DNA of 64,000 nt, from assembly GCF_002865645.1 (NCBI RefSeq), contig NW_020194685.1, positions 3,001,363-3,065,362 on the forward strand. Direction: 5' to 3'. Shown here in pieces: positions 11,245-22,846 of this stretch (within the stretch, counting starts at the first letter, position 1; every line of letters begins with the position of its first letter). This DNA comes from Hyaloscypha bicolor E. Lineage: Eukaryota; Ascomycota; Leotiomycetes; Helotiales; Hyaloscyphaceae. Under the pieces are notes generated by a model. It was not told the origin of the DNA. It did not search any database and saw nothing but the letters and a program-made list of their open reading frames with translations. The position numbers were made by a program, and so were the translations under genes.

Positions 11245-11952
11245 TCACTTTTTCGAAGACCCAAATCCCGTGATGCCCATACTAGCCATCATATCATCCT
11301 CATCATGCTCGCCCTCAATCCTGACGTCTTCTCCATATTCTTTCTTGACTTTGGCCTCTTCCTCCCTCTCCCGCTTTTTCTTCTCCACAAGCTCTCTCCT
11401 CTTCTCCCTCCTCAGTTCCCTCTCCTTCTCCTCCTCCTCCCTCCTAACCTCCAGCCTCTCCCCAAGCGTCTTAACATCCCCCTTCCTCTCCTCTTCCATC
11501 CTCTCCCACAGCAACCTAATCCTATCATGTACCTCCTCGACCGTGGCCCTCTTCACCTCTCCCGTCTGCCCAATCGCCCGTAAATGCTGCATGGAATTCT
11601 CATGCTCGACCCACTGCAGATTATCCTTAAACGTTAAGTCACAATCCGCACAGTAGAATCCCGCGCCTCTGCCTCTCTTGCCCGTCGCTGCGCCCGCGGG
11701 CATGAGCACCACCTTGCCGACATTGGAGGAGACATCGAGCCGTGATGCTCGTGCTTGCGTGAGCACTTCGTCGCCGGTCAAGGGGGCGTAGTATTTCTTG
11801 CCCGCGAGCTTGGCTTCGTAGCGGAGCTTGGATTCTTCTTTTTCTTTTGCTTCGCGATCAGCTGCCTTTTGGGCGTATTCGGCACGGTCGTATTTTTTGC
11901 GGAAGTCGGTGTCGGATGCTGCATTCTCATAGGCACCCTTCTTTGAAGACAT
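11245..11952 (-). CDS. SNU23: Snu23, U4/U6.U5 tri-snRNP zinc-finger protein
   Basis: Intronless, 235 aa from the ATG at 11952 (MSSKKGAYENAA); the frame is open further upstream but without homology. Snu23 (human ZMAT2) is a component of the U4/U6.U5 tri-snRNP and the pre-activation spliceosome, binding near the 5' splice site and U6. Diagnostic features are the N-terminal FRKKYDRAEYAQKA, a matrin-type C2H2 finger FYCADCDLTFKDNLQW followed by H-x5-H (HENSMQH), a long basic-acidic helix (EEEEKERELRREKRRE), and the conserved ending MASMGITGFGSSKK. It is transcribed divergently from DPH5 with 189 bp between the start codons. Length and ending fit the family closely. Confidence 0.94.
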   Translation of the reverse strand: MSSKKGAYENAASDTDFRKKYDRAEYAQKAADREAKEKEESKLRYEAKLAGKKYYAPLTGDEVLTQARASRLDVSSNVGKVVLMPAGAATGKRGRGAGFYCADCDLTFKDNLQWVEHENSMQHLRAIGQTGEVKRATVEEVHDRIRLLWERMEEERKGDVKTLGERLEVRREEEEKERELRREKRRELVEKKKREREEEAKVKKEYGEDVRIEGEHDEDDMMASMGITGFGSSKK

Positions 11953-12141
11953 GGCTGCGGATTCTGGTTTTTCGTTGTTTGTGGTGGAATGGATGGTGAG
12001 GGTGGATGTTCCAGAAGTTGGTTGTGAGAGGGAGCCCCAGATGGAAATTTTGATGGTGTTTGCTCTGTTTGCACGTGGGGCAGAAAATCTTCCCCAAATC
12101 TTTGGAACAACCAGCCACTTGATCTCACCAACAAACGCCAA
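11953..12141. promoter_or_regulatory. Shared divergent promoter, SNU23/DPH5
   Basis: Only 189 bp separate the two start codons. The interval contains a CACGTG at about 12072 and pyrimidine/purine-skewed tracts. A shared bidirectional promoter is inferred from layout. Confidence 0.6.
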
Positions 12142-13135
12142 ATGCTATACCTAATAGGCCTCGGCCTCGGCGACGAGACAGACATCACAGTCAAAGGGCT
12201 CTCCATTGTGAAGAAAGCAGCGCGCGTCTACCTCGAAGCCTACACCAGCATCCTGCTCGTGGATAAGGCAGTCCTGGTTCGTCCTCCTAATCTACCCCGC
12301 CAAAGGCAGAGCTGACGCTGATGCGCAGTAGGAGCAATATTATGGCCGAGAAGTGATCCTCGCGGATCGCGAGATGGTGGAGAGTGCTAGCGATGATATT
12401 TTACACGATGCGCAGAATGTGGATGTTGCGTTCTTGGTAGTTGGAGATCCTTTTGGGTATTCCCCCTTTAACGTCCCTCCCCCTCCTTCAAATGACCATA
12501 ATCTAATAAAAAAGTTTAGGGCAACGACGCACACTGACCTCGTCCTGCGAGCTCGCGCGCTCAAGATCCCAATAACCAGTATCCCGAACGCCTCAATCAT
12601 GTCCGCGATCGGCGCCACTGGCCTGCAGCTCTATAACTTCGGACAAACAGTTTCCATGGTCTTCTTCACGGAAACCTGGAAACCCGCTTCCTTCTACAAC
12701 CGCATTCGAGAGAATAGGGAGATTGGACTGCATACGCTGGTATTACTAGATATCAAGGTTAAAGAGCAGAGCCTGGAGAATATGGCGCGGGGGAGGAAGA
12801 TCTATGAGAGTCCGAGGTATATGACGGTGGGACAGTGTGCGAGCCAGATGCTGGAGATTGAGGAGATGAAGAGCGGGGAGGGGACAGGAGGTGTATATGG
12901 GGAGGAGAGTTTGGCGGTGGGCGTGGCGAGGATTGGAGGGAAGACGGAGAAGTTTGTTAGTGGGACGTTGAAGCAGCTTTGTCTTGCTGATCAGGAGCTG
13001 GGTGGGCCGTTGCATAGTTTGGTGTTGTTGGGAAGGAGGACGCATGAGTTGGAGAGCGAGTATGTAAGGGAATTCGCTGTGGATAAAGAGGGCTGGGATA
13101 TGATTTGGAAGAGGGATTATGAGGGGAGGCAATGA
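12142..13135 (+). CDS. DPH5: Diphthine methyl ester synthase
   Basis: Three exons: 12142-12276, 12332-12456 and 12520-13135, with introns of 55 and 63 nt, giving 291 aa. Dph5 is the SAM-dependent methyltransferase that methylates the precursor on the modified histidine of eEF2 during diphthamide synthesis, in the cytosol. The N-terminus [20 protein letters not shown], then [33 protein letters not shown] across the second splice, and [20 protein letters not shown] are signature stretches of the tetrapyrrole-methylase fold. The second intron is a multiple of three and has no stop, so reading straight through it would insert 21 spurious residues between G and ATTHTD. The family match is very clear. 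Confidence 0.95.
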
Positions 13136-13262
13136 TGAATAGAATAAAAATGGTTTCATTCTGGGTATCCCTATATGCTCACTGTTGGCCATTATAACCA
13201 ATGTCCCGCCGCCCCCTTTTCCATCCAACGCCATGCTGAATATGTCATTCAAACCAAAGACC

Positions 13263-14228
13263 TCATTCCTGGGGAATGTTCTTCCTCCTCCCAGCAGTGC
13301 CGAAGAAGCCTCTCAATCCCGCACTTCTAGGTGTCTTCTGCTCCTCCTCGTCTGTATTTTCTTCACTTGTCCTCCCCAAATCCATGCTCGGAGCAGCCCT
13401 TTCCTCATCCCCACAAACAACTATAAACCACCCAATATCCGCTCCCTTCTGCAGCCCATCCCTCAACTTCTCAAACCAGCCCAACCTCCTACTCTTCCTC
13501 CTGATTTCCCTCGCACTCATCACACCAGCCGGTAGTCCAGGACTATTCAAATCCCCACTCGCGCCCACAACCGGCGTTCCCGGCGTGCCAGGAGATATAG
13601 GACTAGCAGGACTATTCAACGGCAGCTCCTCCGCCCTTTGCCGCGCTTCATACTTCGCAATCTCCTCATTAACAGAAGCGCCAAGCTTCACCTCAACCAT
13701 ATAATCCCCAACATACGCATATGGCTGGCTCGTCGAGGAAAGATCATTTGGATCATACTGCTCGACAAACTTCACCACGCTCCAATCGTTAAATGTCGGT
13801 TTGTTCTCTCCTTTAGAGTCCCGACTCGCAGAGGTTGTCCGAGAAGTCCCGGACTCCGAACTGGCAGTGACATGGTGTCCATTCCCATTCCCATTCGTCC
13901 GCTTCGCCTCCAACTTCGCAGGCCGGCTCTTCCGTCCCAACGAGCCCAAGCTCGCAATACTCCCCTTCTTCTTCGTTAGCGCCTTCGGCTTCCCATCTTC
14001 ACTTTTGGTTATAATCTTCTCAGTCGGGGCAGGTAGAGGGTATGAAGCGGGCGGTGGGTTTGACGGAGGCAGGAAGTCGTAGAGGCTGTAGAAGGAGTTT
14101 AAAAGCGTGACGGATGTCGCGGGCGCGACAACCCATTCCGGGGCGGCGTCTTCGAGGTCGTGCAGGATGATGTGGATGCGGATGTTTTGGCGCTGCCAGC
14201 GGAAACCGTGGACGAGGAAGGTCGGCAT
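13263..14228 (-). CDS. Conserved fungal protein, MPTFLVHGFRW type
   Basis: Intronless, 321 aa. The N-terminus MPTFLVHGFRWQRQNIRIHI and the segment VVKFVEQYDPNDLSS are conserved in a Pezizomycotina family sometimes labelled developmental regulator; the biochemical function is not known to me. Between them is a low-complexity Lys/Ser-rich region (TKKKGSIASLGSLGRKSR) and after them a proline/glycine-rich linker (SPASPISPGTPGTP). The C-terminal part has RLGWFEKLRDGLQKGADIGW, followed by an acidic stretch. No membrane segment. Its 3' end faces that of DPH5 (convergent, 127 bp). Confidence 0.8.
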   Translation of the reverse strand: MPTFLVHGFRWQRQNIRIHIILHDLEDAAPEWVVAPATSVTLLNSFYSLYDFLPPSNPPPASYPLPAPTEKIITKSEDGKPKALTKKKGSIASLGSLGRKSRPAKLEAKRTNGNGNGHHVTASSESGTSRTTSASRDSKGENKPTFNDWSVVKFVEQYDPNDLSSTSQPYAYVGDYMVEVKLGASVNEEIAKYEARQRAEELPLNSPASPISPGTPGTPVVGASGDLNSPGLPAGVMSAREIRRKSRRLGWFEKLRDGLQKGADIGWFIVVCGDEERAAPSMDLGRTSEENTDEEEQKTPRSAGLRGFFGTAGRRKNIPQE

Positions 14229-15502
14229 TGTTATTGCTTTGCGTACTAGATGGAGGATGGGTTGACAGAGGGGAAGAAGCAGATTGATATGCGAGGATAT
14301 TTGTCACGGAGACGCGTGGTGAGGTGCGGATCGCTGCTTCCCGGCTGATGCTCCAACGACTGAGGTGAGGCTTGAACACAGCCTTCCTGCACGAGTGCCT
14401 TGCTGCAGCAGTCAATACGAGCTCTGGCGTACGGAGTCTGTCACTTCAATGGATCTGATAGTCCCTTTCGATACACTGGATGCTCTAGGGTAGGTAAATG
14501 CTCAAGGTCGGCGAGCACTGAATATATACTCTGGTGTTTGTAGGAAAGAGGGAGCTCATGTTTAATTTGAGATGGCGGGGCAGATCAACGTGCAATTGGC
14601 TCCTTTGGGGATGGCGCCCGTTGCCATTGTTTCACCACGCAAATTGAGGGGAACTTCCTTCTTCTGAGCAATTTCATGAGATCCATCAGTACAAGTAGTC
14701 TGTTGGAGAGCAGTGAACTATGGCGGAGTGTTGAGGCTCAACTGCTGTTCTTGTTAGTTTGTCAAGTCTCCCTTGGCGAAGGTATCGAGAGAAGGGTGGT
14801 TACCGTATCTGTGTTCATGGTATCGCAACTCAAGTCATGGAAAGCTTGAGACTTTTGGGTTCTATATTTTTCTTCGTCTCTCGAATGCCGCACCTTTCGT
14901 ACTCTTTCTCTGTGACATTCAAATATTCAATCCTTAAAGTCACACCAGAAATTGGCAAGCTACCAATCGCTGTCCAGGACTCATGGCGTTGAAGCCTGCA
15001 ACAGAATCAGGTGTTGGGCATTTCAGTAAGAGGACAATTTTTTTGTGGAGGCATAGACTATCTTATCGAATTCTATCAAGATGAGCTGGAGTGAGCAGTG
15101 ACGGGAATTTAATGGCGGTAAGGTTGACAAAGCGGGGCTGGGAAGCGAGCCGAGAAAGGGGTAAGTCACACACCTTCAAATTTCAGCGCTCCCTGTCAAA
15201 GAGGGCAGTACTTTGAGCTTAATAAATAGTACTGAAAGTCTATTCCTTGACAAGAAAATGGCAACCAATGACCCGACATGCCTCACAATTTCAAACCCGA
15301 ACCGAATTCAGCGGGGTATCGCACGAACCAGGGTCTCATACTCTCCTAAAGTGGGATTGAATGACCATGAGCAGCAAATAGTCCGACCATCGAGGGCCTC
15401 CACTTCCAAACCATATTTCGGTTCCGCATTCTTATATATGCATTCTCAAAAGAAATTCAAGTCCCCTCAACATTTCGTGAAGTCTTTCAAACCAAAGATT
15501 CG
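14229..15502. other. Intergenic, nothing recognised
   Basis: About 1.3 kb between divergent genes: the MPTFLVHGFRW gene to the left and the DUF6594 gene to the right. No frame here shows family resemblance or convincing splice structure. It presumably holds both promoters. Confidence 0.4.
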
Positions 15503-16728
15503 ATGGATGTCCCCACTCCAAGACAACCGGCGGCTGGCTCTGCAGACCCCCTACCTCGGGATCCTGCCGACGATGTCAACTTTCCAGTCCCTGGATGGCC
15601 TTCGCTTGCCAACCTGATCTCCGAAAATCGAGCATTGGAAGCATTCCCATCGTTTGCGGATCTAAGCATCAAGTCGTTGCTTTATTACCAAGCAGAGCTC
15701 GTTTATCTACGGAAGGCTCTACACAAAATCGAATACAGGGGCTACTATTACCCTTCCAACAGTGGGGACCCTTCTCATTTCTTTGCAGGCAACATAAGCG
15801 AGTTGCATAGAGTTAGGCACCAGGCAATACTAGCCAACAGAGATTGCTCTGAACAGTGGATCCTCATTGAGAAGATCCGCGCTACTCTCGACAAATACAG
15901 TGAGTTATTCTCAGACTTGGCTAAGAAAGTATTGGCACGAGTTGATTCGAATCGGAAAGACAATGCACTTCTACAATTCTCAACTGGGTTGGACTTCCCG
16001 CACACCGACAGCTTGAATGTTAATGTTCTGAAACACTGTGTCCGAAGCATCTCCAACAGCTCTTCCATCGTTGGGGACGGCGCCTCCACCTGGGGGAGTA
16101 CATTCCCAACAGCGGAAAGAGAGAAATCCCTGTTATCGCTCTTCTTCGGTCTCTTCGTCTCTCCGGACCTCGGACGCGAGCATGTGCCTAACGAATTCCG
16201 AGAGCAGCTCATTCTCCCTCGCCCGGGAAAAACACACCTGACAGACTGATACTATGGATTGCCCACAGCTTCATGCCTTTCTACCACAGTCTCCTTACCG
16301 GTCCACGGGAATTCCTAGCTCGGTTTTTTCGAGGCTCTGTTTCACTCTGGCATCGACAACGAGGAAGTGCCGGCTTTTCAGAGAGCATCCTGACACCCTC
16401 TTCCGCGATTCCGCGAATCACATTATTCGCGTGGCATCTATAACCATCACTTTTGTAGCATGTCTGCTCCCCACCATCGCCATTATCGCTCTTTTCAAGA
16501 TTAATTCGAGGGATTTGGTGCTTGGACTGATTACGGCGTTCACTGCTCTCTTTGCACTCGGTCTCATACTTTTCTCAACTTCCAGCTCAAGACAGGAGAT
16601 CTTTCTGGCAACTATTGGGTAGGTGTTCTTCCGTCCAGATAAAGCTAGGAGCATGGCGCTGATCAGAAATGTGCAGTTTCTCTGCGGTTGTGGTTGTCTT
16701 TGTTCAAAGGCAGGTTGTTTCACAGTAG
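15503..16728 (+). CDS. DUF6594 family membrane protein
   Basis: Begins MDVPTPRQPAAG; the family motif GWPSLANLISENRALEAFPSF lies near residues 30-50 and is followed by SLLYYQAELVYLRKAL. The reading frame changes twice but introns account for this: 16149-16207 (GTCTCT, branch CTAAC, acceptor CAG), then a second intron best placed at 16339-16385 (16301-16383 also fits), then 16619-16676 (GTAGGT...GTGCAG). The joined product is ~353 aa. Exon 2 reads DRLILWIAHSFMPFYHSLL, matching the family. The C-terminus has the usual cluster of two to three membrane helices (ITFVACLLPTIAIIALF, LGLITAFTALFALGLILF, FSAVVVVFV). DUF6594 proteins are abundant in Pezizomycotina and of unknown function. Exon 2/3 borders are the least certain part. 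Confidence 0.82.
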
Positions 16729-17305
16729 AATGGGCTACACGAGAAAGAAAAGGGTCTCCTAATCGCTCACATAATTTGTTCAAAGAGCTACGTTGACATT
16801 CCGTTATTGAGGAGACAGGATGGCAAGAAGATCTTGTTAATTGATAAGCTTGATTCACTTCCATGAGTGATCTGAATTATTCAACAAACTGAACACGTGA
16901 TTGAGGATAGAGACCCTTCTATTTCTATTTGACCATCTACCCATCGAACACAGAAACCTCTCATCTCCCATCACACTCTGCACAAAACCAAATGCTAGCA
17001 ATTATGCATACCGAGTCGCTGCAACGCCAAAGTCTCATGCCCAGTATCAATCAACAACCTACCCCTCGATTCCTGACCTCACCTCACTTGTCCACCACCG
17101 CGAACGGCAACTCCTTCGGCTTTCCAAATGCCGTACACGGAGAAAACCTCCACGCACCCCTATGCCTCCTCATATACCAATAGTGGCACATATAAGGAAC
17201 AAAAAACGGAAAGGGAGGCAGCTGATCCTTGGCATACGTGACGTCCAGGCTCCCCAACCCGCACGGAAGGACTCGATACTACTCTCCCATTAGCAGTCCA
17301 TTCTC
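16729..17305. other. Intergenic (convergent 3' flanks)
   Basis: Lies between the 3' end of the DUF6594 gene and the 3' end of the hemerythrin-like gene. Short Ser/Thr-rich frames at 16900-17290 have no ATG-led domain and no homology that I can see. Confidence 0.4.
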
Positions 17306-17934
17306 TCAACTACAAGGAACAATTGGAAGACGCACCATATCCATCGTCCCATCTAAAATCCTCTTCTCCATATCATCCCACGCCTTCTTCAACTTCTCGC
17401 CCCCATATATATCCAACGCCAGCAGTGTCGGGATCTCCTCCCTCAAATGCTTCGTCAGCGCCAGCGTAAAGCTCTCTAGTATCCCCTTAAAGACTTCCCT
17501 ATCCCAGTCCTCCGGCTTGCAACTATACACATACTCCTTAAACCTCTCCAAGCCCTCCTCAAACGCATGGTGTTGGGCGAGACTCGTGTCCATGATTCCT
17601 TTTTGGCCGGAGTACGCTTCGATGGCAGTGAAGAGGTACGTTTCTTCGTGGTGGTGGTGCGAGTGCACCATTTCGTGGAAGCATTGGCAGTATGTGAGGA
17701 AGTCGGCGATGTCGGTTACTTGGGTGAGTTGGTAGTATTGCAGGGTGACGGCGTTGAGGGTGCGGAACATGGCGTTGTGGATGCAGGTCATGCCGGTTGC
17801 TATTTCTATTGTTTCTTTGGAGATCTGTGTGCATTAGTTGCTGAGTTGTGAATTTTGGGGAGGTTGCGAACTCCATCTGTGGCTGTGGGTGAAGGCATGA
17901 GGGGGAACGGTTGGTCTGCCCATGGTTTCGTCAT
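17306..17934 (-). CDS. Hemerythrin-like HHE domain protein
   Basis: Two exons, 17934-17872 and 17824-17306, with a 47-nt intron (GTTCGC, branch CTAAT, acceptor CACACAG; phase 0), 193 aa. Exon 1 gives MTKPWADQPFPLMPSPTATD. Exon 2 starts ISKETIEIATGMTCIHNAM. Metal-ligand positions of the hemerythrin fold are visible: CIHNAMFRTLNA, HEMVHSHHHHEE, LAQHHAFEEG and LTKHLREEIPTLL. Fungal proteins of this type are small cytosolic all-helical proteins with a di-iron centre, proposed to bind oxygen, NO or iron. The N-terminal W-A-D-x-P-F-x-L motif is typical of the fungal branch. The match is clear; the ligand is not known. Confidence 0.9.
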
Positions 17935-18643
17935 GGTGGATGAGCGGTTATCTAGTTCTATTTTTTGCAAAGAAAGCATATAGAGGGGGAAATTGAAATG
18001 GTTAGGAGATTAAAGAAAATGAAGGAGTGACTAATATTTAAAGATTGAATTCAGTGGCGATGGGAAGGATAATTCCATTTAGGAGTAGGTCTGGTGGTTG
18101 CTGCAACCTGCTGACGCTGACCAAAGTTTCAAATTCGTTGGCCACTCAGCCTTTGATATTTGCTTTCTCCTACAAGGGCGGCAGGGCTGAGGTCGATCAT
18201 ACGCGGTACTGGCCAGGGTCGTAACAGTACCCAATCGGAGGCCTGAAAATGAGCCGTGGAAACGGCTGCATGGAGCCGCAACGCCGCTGATTGGGATTTT
18301 TGCCGCACTTGCAGCTTATCTCACCCATGGAGTTAGGAGCGGCCGACATCATTTCGGGTTAAACTTTAATCTTGACAGGTGAACGCCGTGCCCGTTGCAT
18401 TTCAGATTTCGGGAGAGCCGAGTGAAATCGAAACAGCTCCGATTGGATGTTCAGCAGTTTCCCAGAACGGCTAGCAAATATCAGAATGGTATCTAGATGC
18501 TCCCGAACGCCTTTATCGTCCGACTGTTTACAAAGACATCGCCGTCAACTGTTGAAAGGTATTTCTAACCTTAAACATAACGTTGCAAACCCCATGCCCG
18601 TTACCAGAAGATTCCAAGAGAGAACAGGCCCGAAAACAAGTAC
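17935..18643. other. Intergenic
   Basis: Promoter of the minus-strand hemerythrin-like gene and 3' flank of the coiled-coil gene. Nothing else supported. Confidence 0.4.
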
Positions 18644-21443
18644 TCATACTGAAGCACGCGTATTTACTGTTCTGGCAGACGGTTCTGTCGCGACAGGACG
18701 AACCATATCCTGTACAAGCTCCTGTACAAACTCTCGCACTTGCGCCGTATCTTCCATAATGCCAGAGATAACATCTTCGAGTCCTTCTTTGTAGTGCTCC
18801 TGATCTTTCTTGAAACTCTCCATGATTCGAAACTTGGAGGATGTCTCCTTCTCAAACATTTGAATCCAAGCTGACTGCTGTTGTATGATCTTCAGCTGCT
18901 CCGTGGTTGATCTCTCGAAGACCGCGGCTAGCTCTGCACTCCTTTTCTCAAACATTGCTGCTTGCCGTTCCGTGATATTCTTTAGCTGCTCTGTGGTTTG
19001 TTGCTTGAAATCCTCCATCTGTTTTGCCGTCTGTTGAAAGTGCGCTGCCATCTGGTCAGCCATTGCTTTCTCGTCCTGTTGCCGGGCGTCTCTGAGCAAT
19101 TGGTACTGTGATTCCAAATCGTGAATACTTTCTTCTTGTGCCTCGACCGTCTTCATAAGTTCCTTCAAGTCTCGAGTGTTCCCTTCAAACAGCGCTTCTA
19201 GATCGTGTATTTTTTCGTTTTGTACCTTGGTGATCTTCCCAAAAGCCTCCATCTCCTCTCTCCTCTCAGCAAGCTCTGACGACAGGTGGCTGTTCTTTTC
19301 ATTTTCTGCATTTACGACCTCCCTTATTGCTCTGATTCCCTCAGTACTCTCAACGACCTGAGATTTCAGAGCGTGGATCTCTTCAACCATCTTTTCAAGA
19401 CACGTCCTCTTTTCGGCAACCTGTGAATCCAGCTCACGAATCATCACATTTTGTCCTTCGTTGATTTCCTTAAGATCCCGGATTTCCCCAGAAAGCTGAG
19501 AATGCCGCTCCTTGGAACTCTCCTGAGACTCATTGACACGTTCAGCAATGTCTTCGATCTTGTTGATATTTCTCTGGTCAGACCGGGCGAGGAGAGTACT
19601 CATTTGTTCAAGTCGCCCTTTGGATTCCACTTCGAATCTTGCCATGCGACTGTCTATATTTTGCAACTGATCCTTGCTCTTCTCCTCGACCGAATTGATG
19701 CGATCGTTTACTTCCCGAGACAATTCTTGCTGTTTCTGCTCCGACGAGGCAAGAATATCTGACACCAACTCTTGCTGCTCGACCTTTTGTCTCTCAATTG
19801 CGGCAAGCGAAGCGTCAATACGTTCTTGCTGCTCTTTGTTCGTCTTCTCCATCTCCTGCACTCGACCCTCTACAAAGGATGCACGAATATCCTTCCGAGA
19901 AGCATCATTCTGAAGAGCCCTGCCAAGGACGCTGAACGCACTTGCCAAGTCTTGCGGTGACTCCTGTCTCTGATTGGCAAATACCATGAGTGGAGCTTGA
20001 GGCATGTTGAAATCTATGGTTGGAATAGTGGTGGGGATGCTAGGGAAATAGCATTCTGAAGGACCCAGCTTTTCCTGTCGGCGGGTGACATTGGTCAGAT
20101 GGGTCTTGCTTCTCAAATGTGTCATGACACCGCCGATCTTTCGGTTCGCTGTTGGCTTGAACGTCTTCCCGTCACAATCTAAGCATTTGACAAGTCCATT
20201 CTCGGTTATAATCGAGGATTCAGAATTTTTCGTGCGGAGCTCAATGACTGCATCTTTTAGCCAATTTGGGGAGTTGTCCTAGATACCTCGTCAGATTTTC
20301 AACCCCCAATGGAGCCCAAATCATGACTTACCGTCCTCTCCTCCTTGACGATTCTGTGCTCCATATGCCTGGGGGATCTCTGCTGGGACGGAGAGTTGTA
20401 GGTGCCAGTGGGTGCAGAACGCCTTCTTGAGGCAGACAGAGGCGTACCTAGTCTGTTCATTCTCCGCCGCGGGGTCGAATTCGGATATTTACCCGGACTA
20501 ATAGGCTCGAAGCTGCTCGAGGACTCACTCGCCGCGATCTCCAACACCTTCCGGCGCTTCCTGCTTGGTGTTCTGATAGGGTCCTCATCTTCTCCCTCTT
20601 CCTCTATATGTGTCTGTGGCATGGGTGCTGCCCCACGTGTGATTTCGGCATAAGCTTCTACATGCCCTAAATCAAAGAAGAAATTAGCATCGGTTTTCCG
20701 AAACCAATAGAAAGAGTCTCACTTGTTGCCTCGATTCTAGCAGCCTCCTGTGCCTCTTGCTGTCTCATTGCCTGAATGTCCGCGTCTTCCGCAGCCTGGC
20801 TTTCCTGGTGTGTTTCCGCAGGATTTCCCATATCATCTGGCTGATCTTGTTTCAGCCCATCCCCTCGGTTGTGAACTACTTCTTCGACCTGATGGACCTG
20901 ATCTCTCTCCGTTTGGTTATCGACAACTTTCTCTACCCAGCCATCTTGCCGTCTCTCGCCCATGTCTAAGTCTTCCTCTGCCTGATCCTCCACTTGATTC
21001 ATCGAATGATCCAATTGCTGCGCCAACTGCTGGTCGAGCTCTTCGTCAATGTGCTGATCCATATCTTGATCCTCAATGTCTGGGCTAGCTTCCCTCTCAA
21101 GAGCCTCCAACGCCTCTTGTGTACTCTGCGGGTCTTCGCTCGGCTGGCTCGCACTCGGATTATTCTTGTCCTTAATATTGAAGTACGGATCCAGACGAAA
21201 AACAACCTTTTGATTCCTGCTCACGGGCTGCAACATAGAATCCTCAACCATGCGCCTAATTGCCCCCTCAATTGACTTTTTCTCAGTTCTGATAGCCTCG
21301 GGATCCTGCAGGTCGGGGGAGAACCGCTCCAGGCACAGATGGATCAGGACTCGGCCTGGCAGACCGTCGTTCTCGGCGAAACCTTGGTCCTGAATGTGTC
21401 GCACGATGAATCTCCGTATGGCAGTGTAATTTTCGTACGACAT
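18644..21443 (-). CDS. Winged-helix-like / CCHH finger / coiled-coil protein (family member A)
   Basis: Three exons, 21443-20723, 20666-20332 and 20278-18644; introns of 56 nt (GTGAGA, branch GCTAAT, TTTAG) and 53 nt (GTAAGT...ATCTAG); 896 aa. Residues 1-95 (MSYENYTAIRRFIVRHIQDQ ... AIRRMVEDSML ... VFRLDPYF) look like a winged-helix-type fold. Residues ~100-240 are acidic and Gln-rich (DQHIDEELDQQLAQQ). Residues ~245-350 are basic with NLS-like PSRKRRKV. A finger follows: C384-x2-C387-x18-H406-x5-H412 (CLDCDGK ... THLRSKTH). From ~450 to 860 there is a near-continuous coiled coil. A nuclear, DNA- or chromatin-associated scaffold is inferred. It shares architecture and one intron position with the gene at 60426-63444. 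I do not know a name for the family. Confidence 0.85.
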
Positions 21444-22053
21444 TTCGAGCTACTGATGCAATTGAGTGGTTGTTGGTGGTGAGGACAAGGCGGGTGAAGT
21501 CGCGATTTGCGACGCGTGTGGTAAACAGTTTGGCGCGAGTTAGATTGGGACACGTGATCTATGCGAGCGATTCAAGGGCTCAGGGGTAAACTTGCAACAA
21601 CACTTCGTTGCCTTCTCTAATCAAGTTGATAGATAAAATGTCTGAGCATTCTAGCTCCTATCTACGTTTACAATGGCTAAATCCCTCGAATCTGTATTGT
21701 AATTCAATATGCTCGTAATTCCCGCTTGAGCTTGTATTATATACCGCAACTAACCTATCTCGAATCTAAAATTTTGACGCTATCGAGGATCGCAATTTAC
21801 AGAAGACTAGCCAGTAAATACATAAGGTTACGCATTCCGGACTTGTCAAGCCTGCTCTTTATTGTAGCTCATGGAACTAAGAGTATGTCCACTCCGCTCG
21901 AGTTCTTGAAGATCTTTCGAGTCCATTTCGTGGGTTACAGGAGGAACGCCAGATTCCATTCTGTATGAAGGGCTGGGTATTGCGTGCTTTGTCTCGAAGT
22001 TCATGTCGTTCATGGTATGGAGAATGTTCACTTTTGAATATTCCAGTTGAAAT
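21444..22053. promoter_or_regulatory. Upstream region of family member A
   Basis: Holds CACGTGATCT at 21551-21560, 108 bp before the ATG of the gene to the left. The ~75 bp from 21551 resemble 25379-25455 (shared CACGTGATCT, AAGGGGCTCAGGG-like and CTTGCAACAACACTTC blocks). No coding region supported. Confidence 0.5.
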
Positions 22054-22846
22054 TTATTTCCTTTGACTTCGACGACGAATGTACCACCCAATGACCACAA
22101 AAAGAGGGAGCCCAAAGGCCGCTACTGAGCCAATCCCTAGCTTTAGATCTCTGCTCAAACTAGATGTTCCAGTCTTATTGAGTAGCGGAGAGCCTGTGGA
22201 TGATGAGGTGATTTGGCGAGGCACCCCAAGATGTGGAATTCGGTGTAATATTTCTTGTTGGGTTCGAAGTGCGATATGAAGGTGATGTGGTTACCGGAGC
22301 CGTCGCGACTGAAGCGGTTAATAGTAGACTTAACAAGGCTAAATTCGCCTCTACCCAATGAACTACGTTTGGCCAATACCATAGACTCCCTTTCGCATAG
22401 ACACTCGTCACAAGGCCATTAGCAGCGTAGGCCGTCGCTGTGAATGGGGTTGCAAAGCCGCCTCTGAATTCATCGGGGAGCTGTACTGGATCTACGGCGA
22501 AGCGGCTGTAAGAAAATGGGGTTTTATCAACTAACTCTATGGAGGGTAGGTACAGAGAGTTACCTGGAGCAACACTTTGCGCTACTAATGGTTCTGCCAT
22601 TAAGAAGCTCGGAGCCGTGCGAATAGCTCTATAGAAACTTGGTCAAACACCGGGACTGTATTCATAGATCTCAAAAATGCGTGAATCCCACTCTACCGGT
22701 TGGTAACAGGCGAAGTTGGTAATGCTAAAATCCTCCGGTTGACTCCAAATCGCGTTGCCGGCGCCGAAATCCCCGTAGTTCACCCAGAGGGTCGAACACC
22801 AGGTAAAGACAGTTGTGAGGGCATGCAAGGCAATGTCAGACATCAT
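22054..22846 (-). pseudogene. Decayed single-pass membrane protein (ALTT/CPSGY-type secreted family)
   Basis: The N-terminus MMSDIALHALTTVFTWC and the following IFEIYEYSPGV match a common fungal family in which YSPG is followed by C-P-S-G-Y and later a C-C pair. Here the codon expected to be Cys is TGA (22643-22645), followed by CCA AGT (P-S). Downstream, other frames hold the rest: SSAKCCS, then after a good intron (GTAACT...TTCTTACAG) RFAVDPVQLPDEF ... GLVTSVYAKGS, and a Ser/Thr linker followed by LGIGSVAAFGLPLFVVIGWY with a RRRSQRK tail ending at 22054. The C-terminus is therefore a membrane helix with a short basic cytoplasmic tail. At least one nonsense change and an unresolved frame change make it a probable pseudogene. 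Confidence 0.5.

Noticed and set aside
11033..11656. 207-codon Ser/Leu-rich plus-strand frame
   Set aside because: Antisense of the Lys/Glu-rich helix of SNU23.
15213..15617. 134-codon plus-strand frame before the DUF6594 gene
   Set aside because: Overlaps the DUF6594 start in another frame and shows no recognisable domain.
15503..16622. Apparent double frameshift in the DUF6594 gene
   Set aside because: Introns with usable splice signals (16149-16207 with a CTAAC branch, and a second at about 16339-16385) join the frames and give the expected family order.
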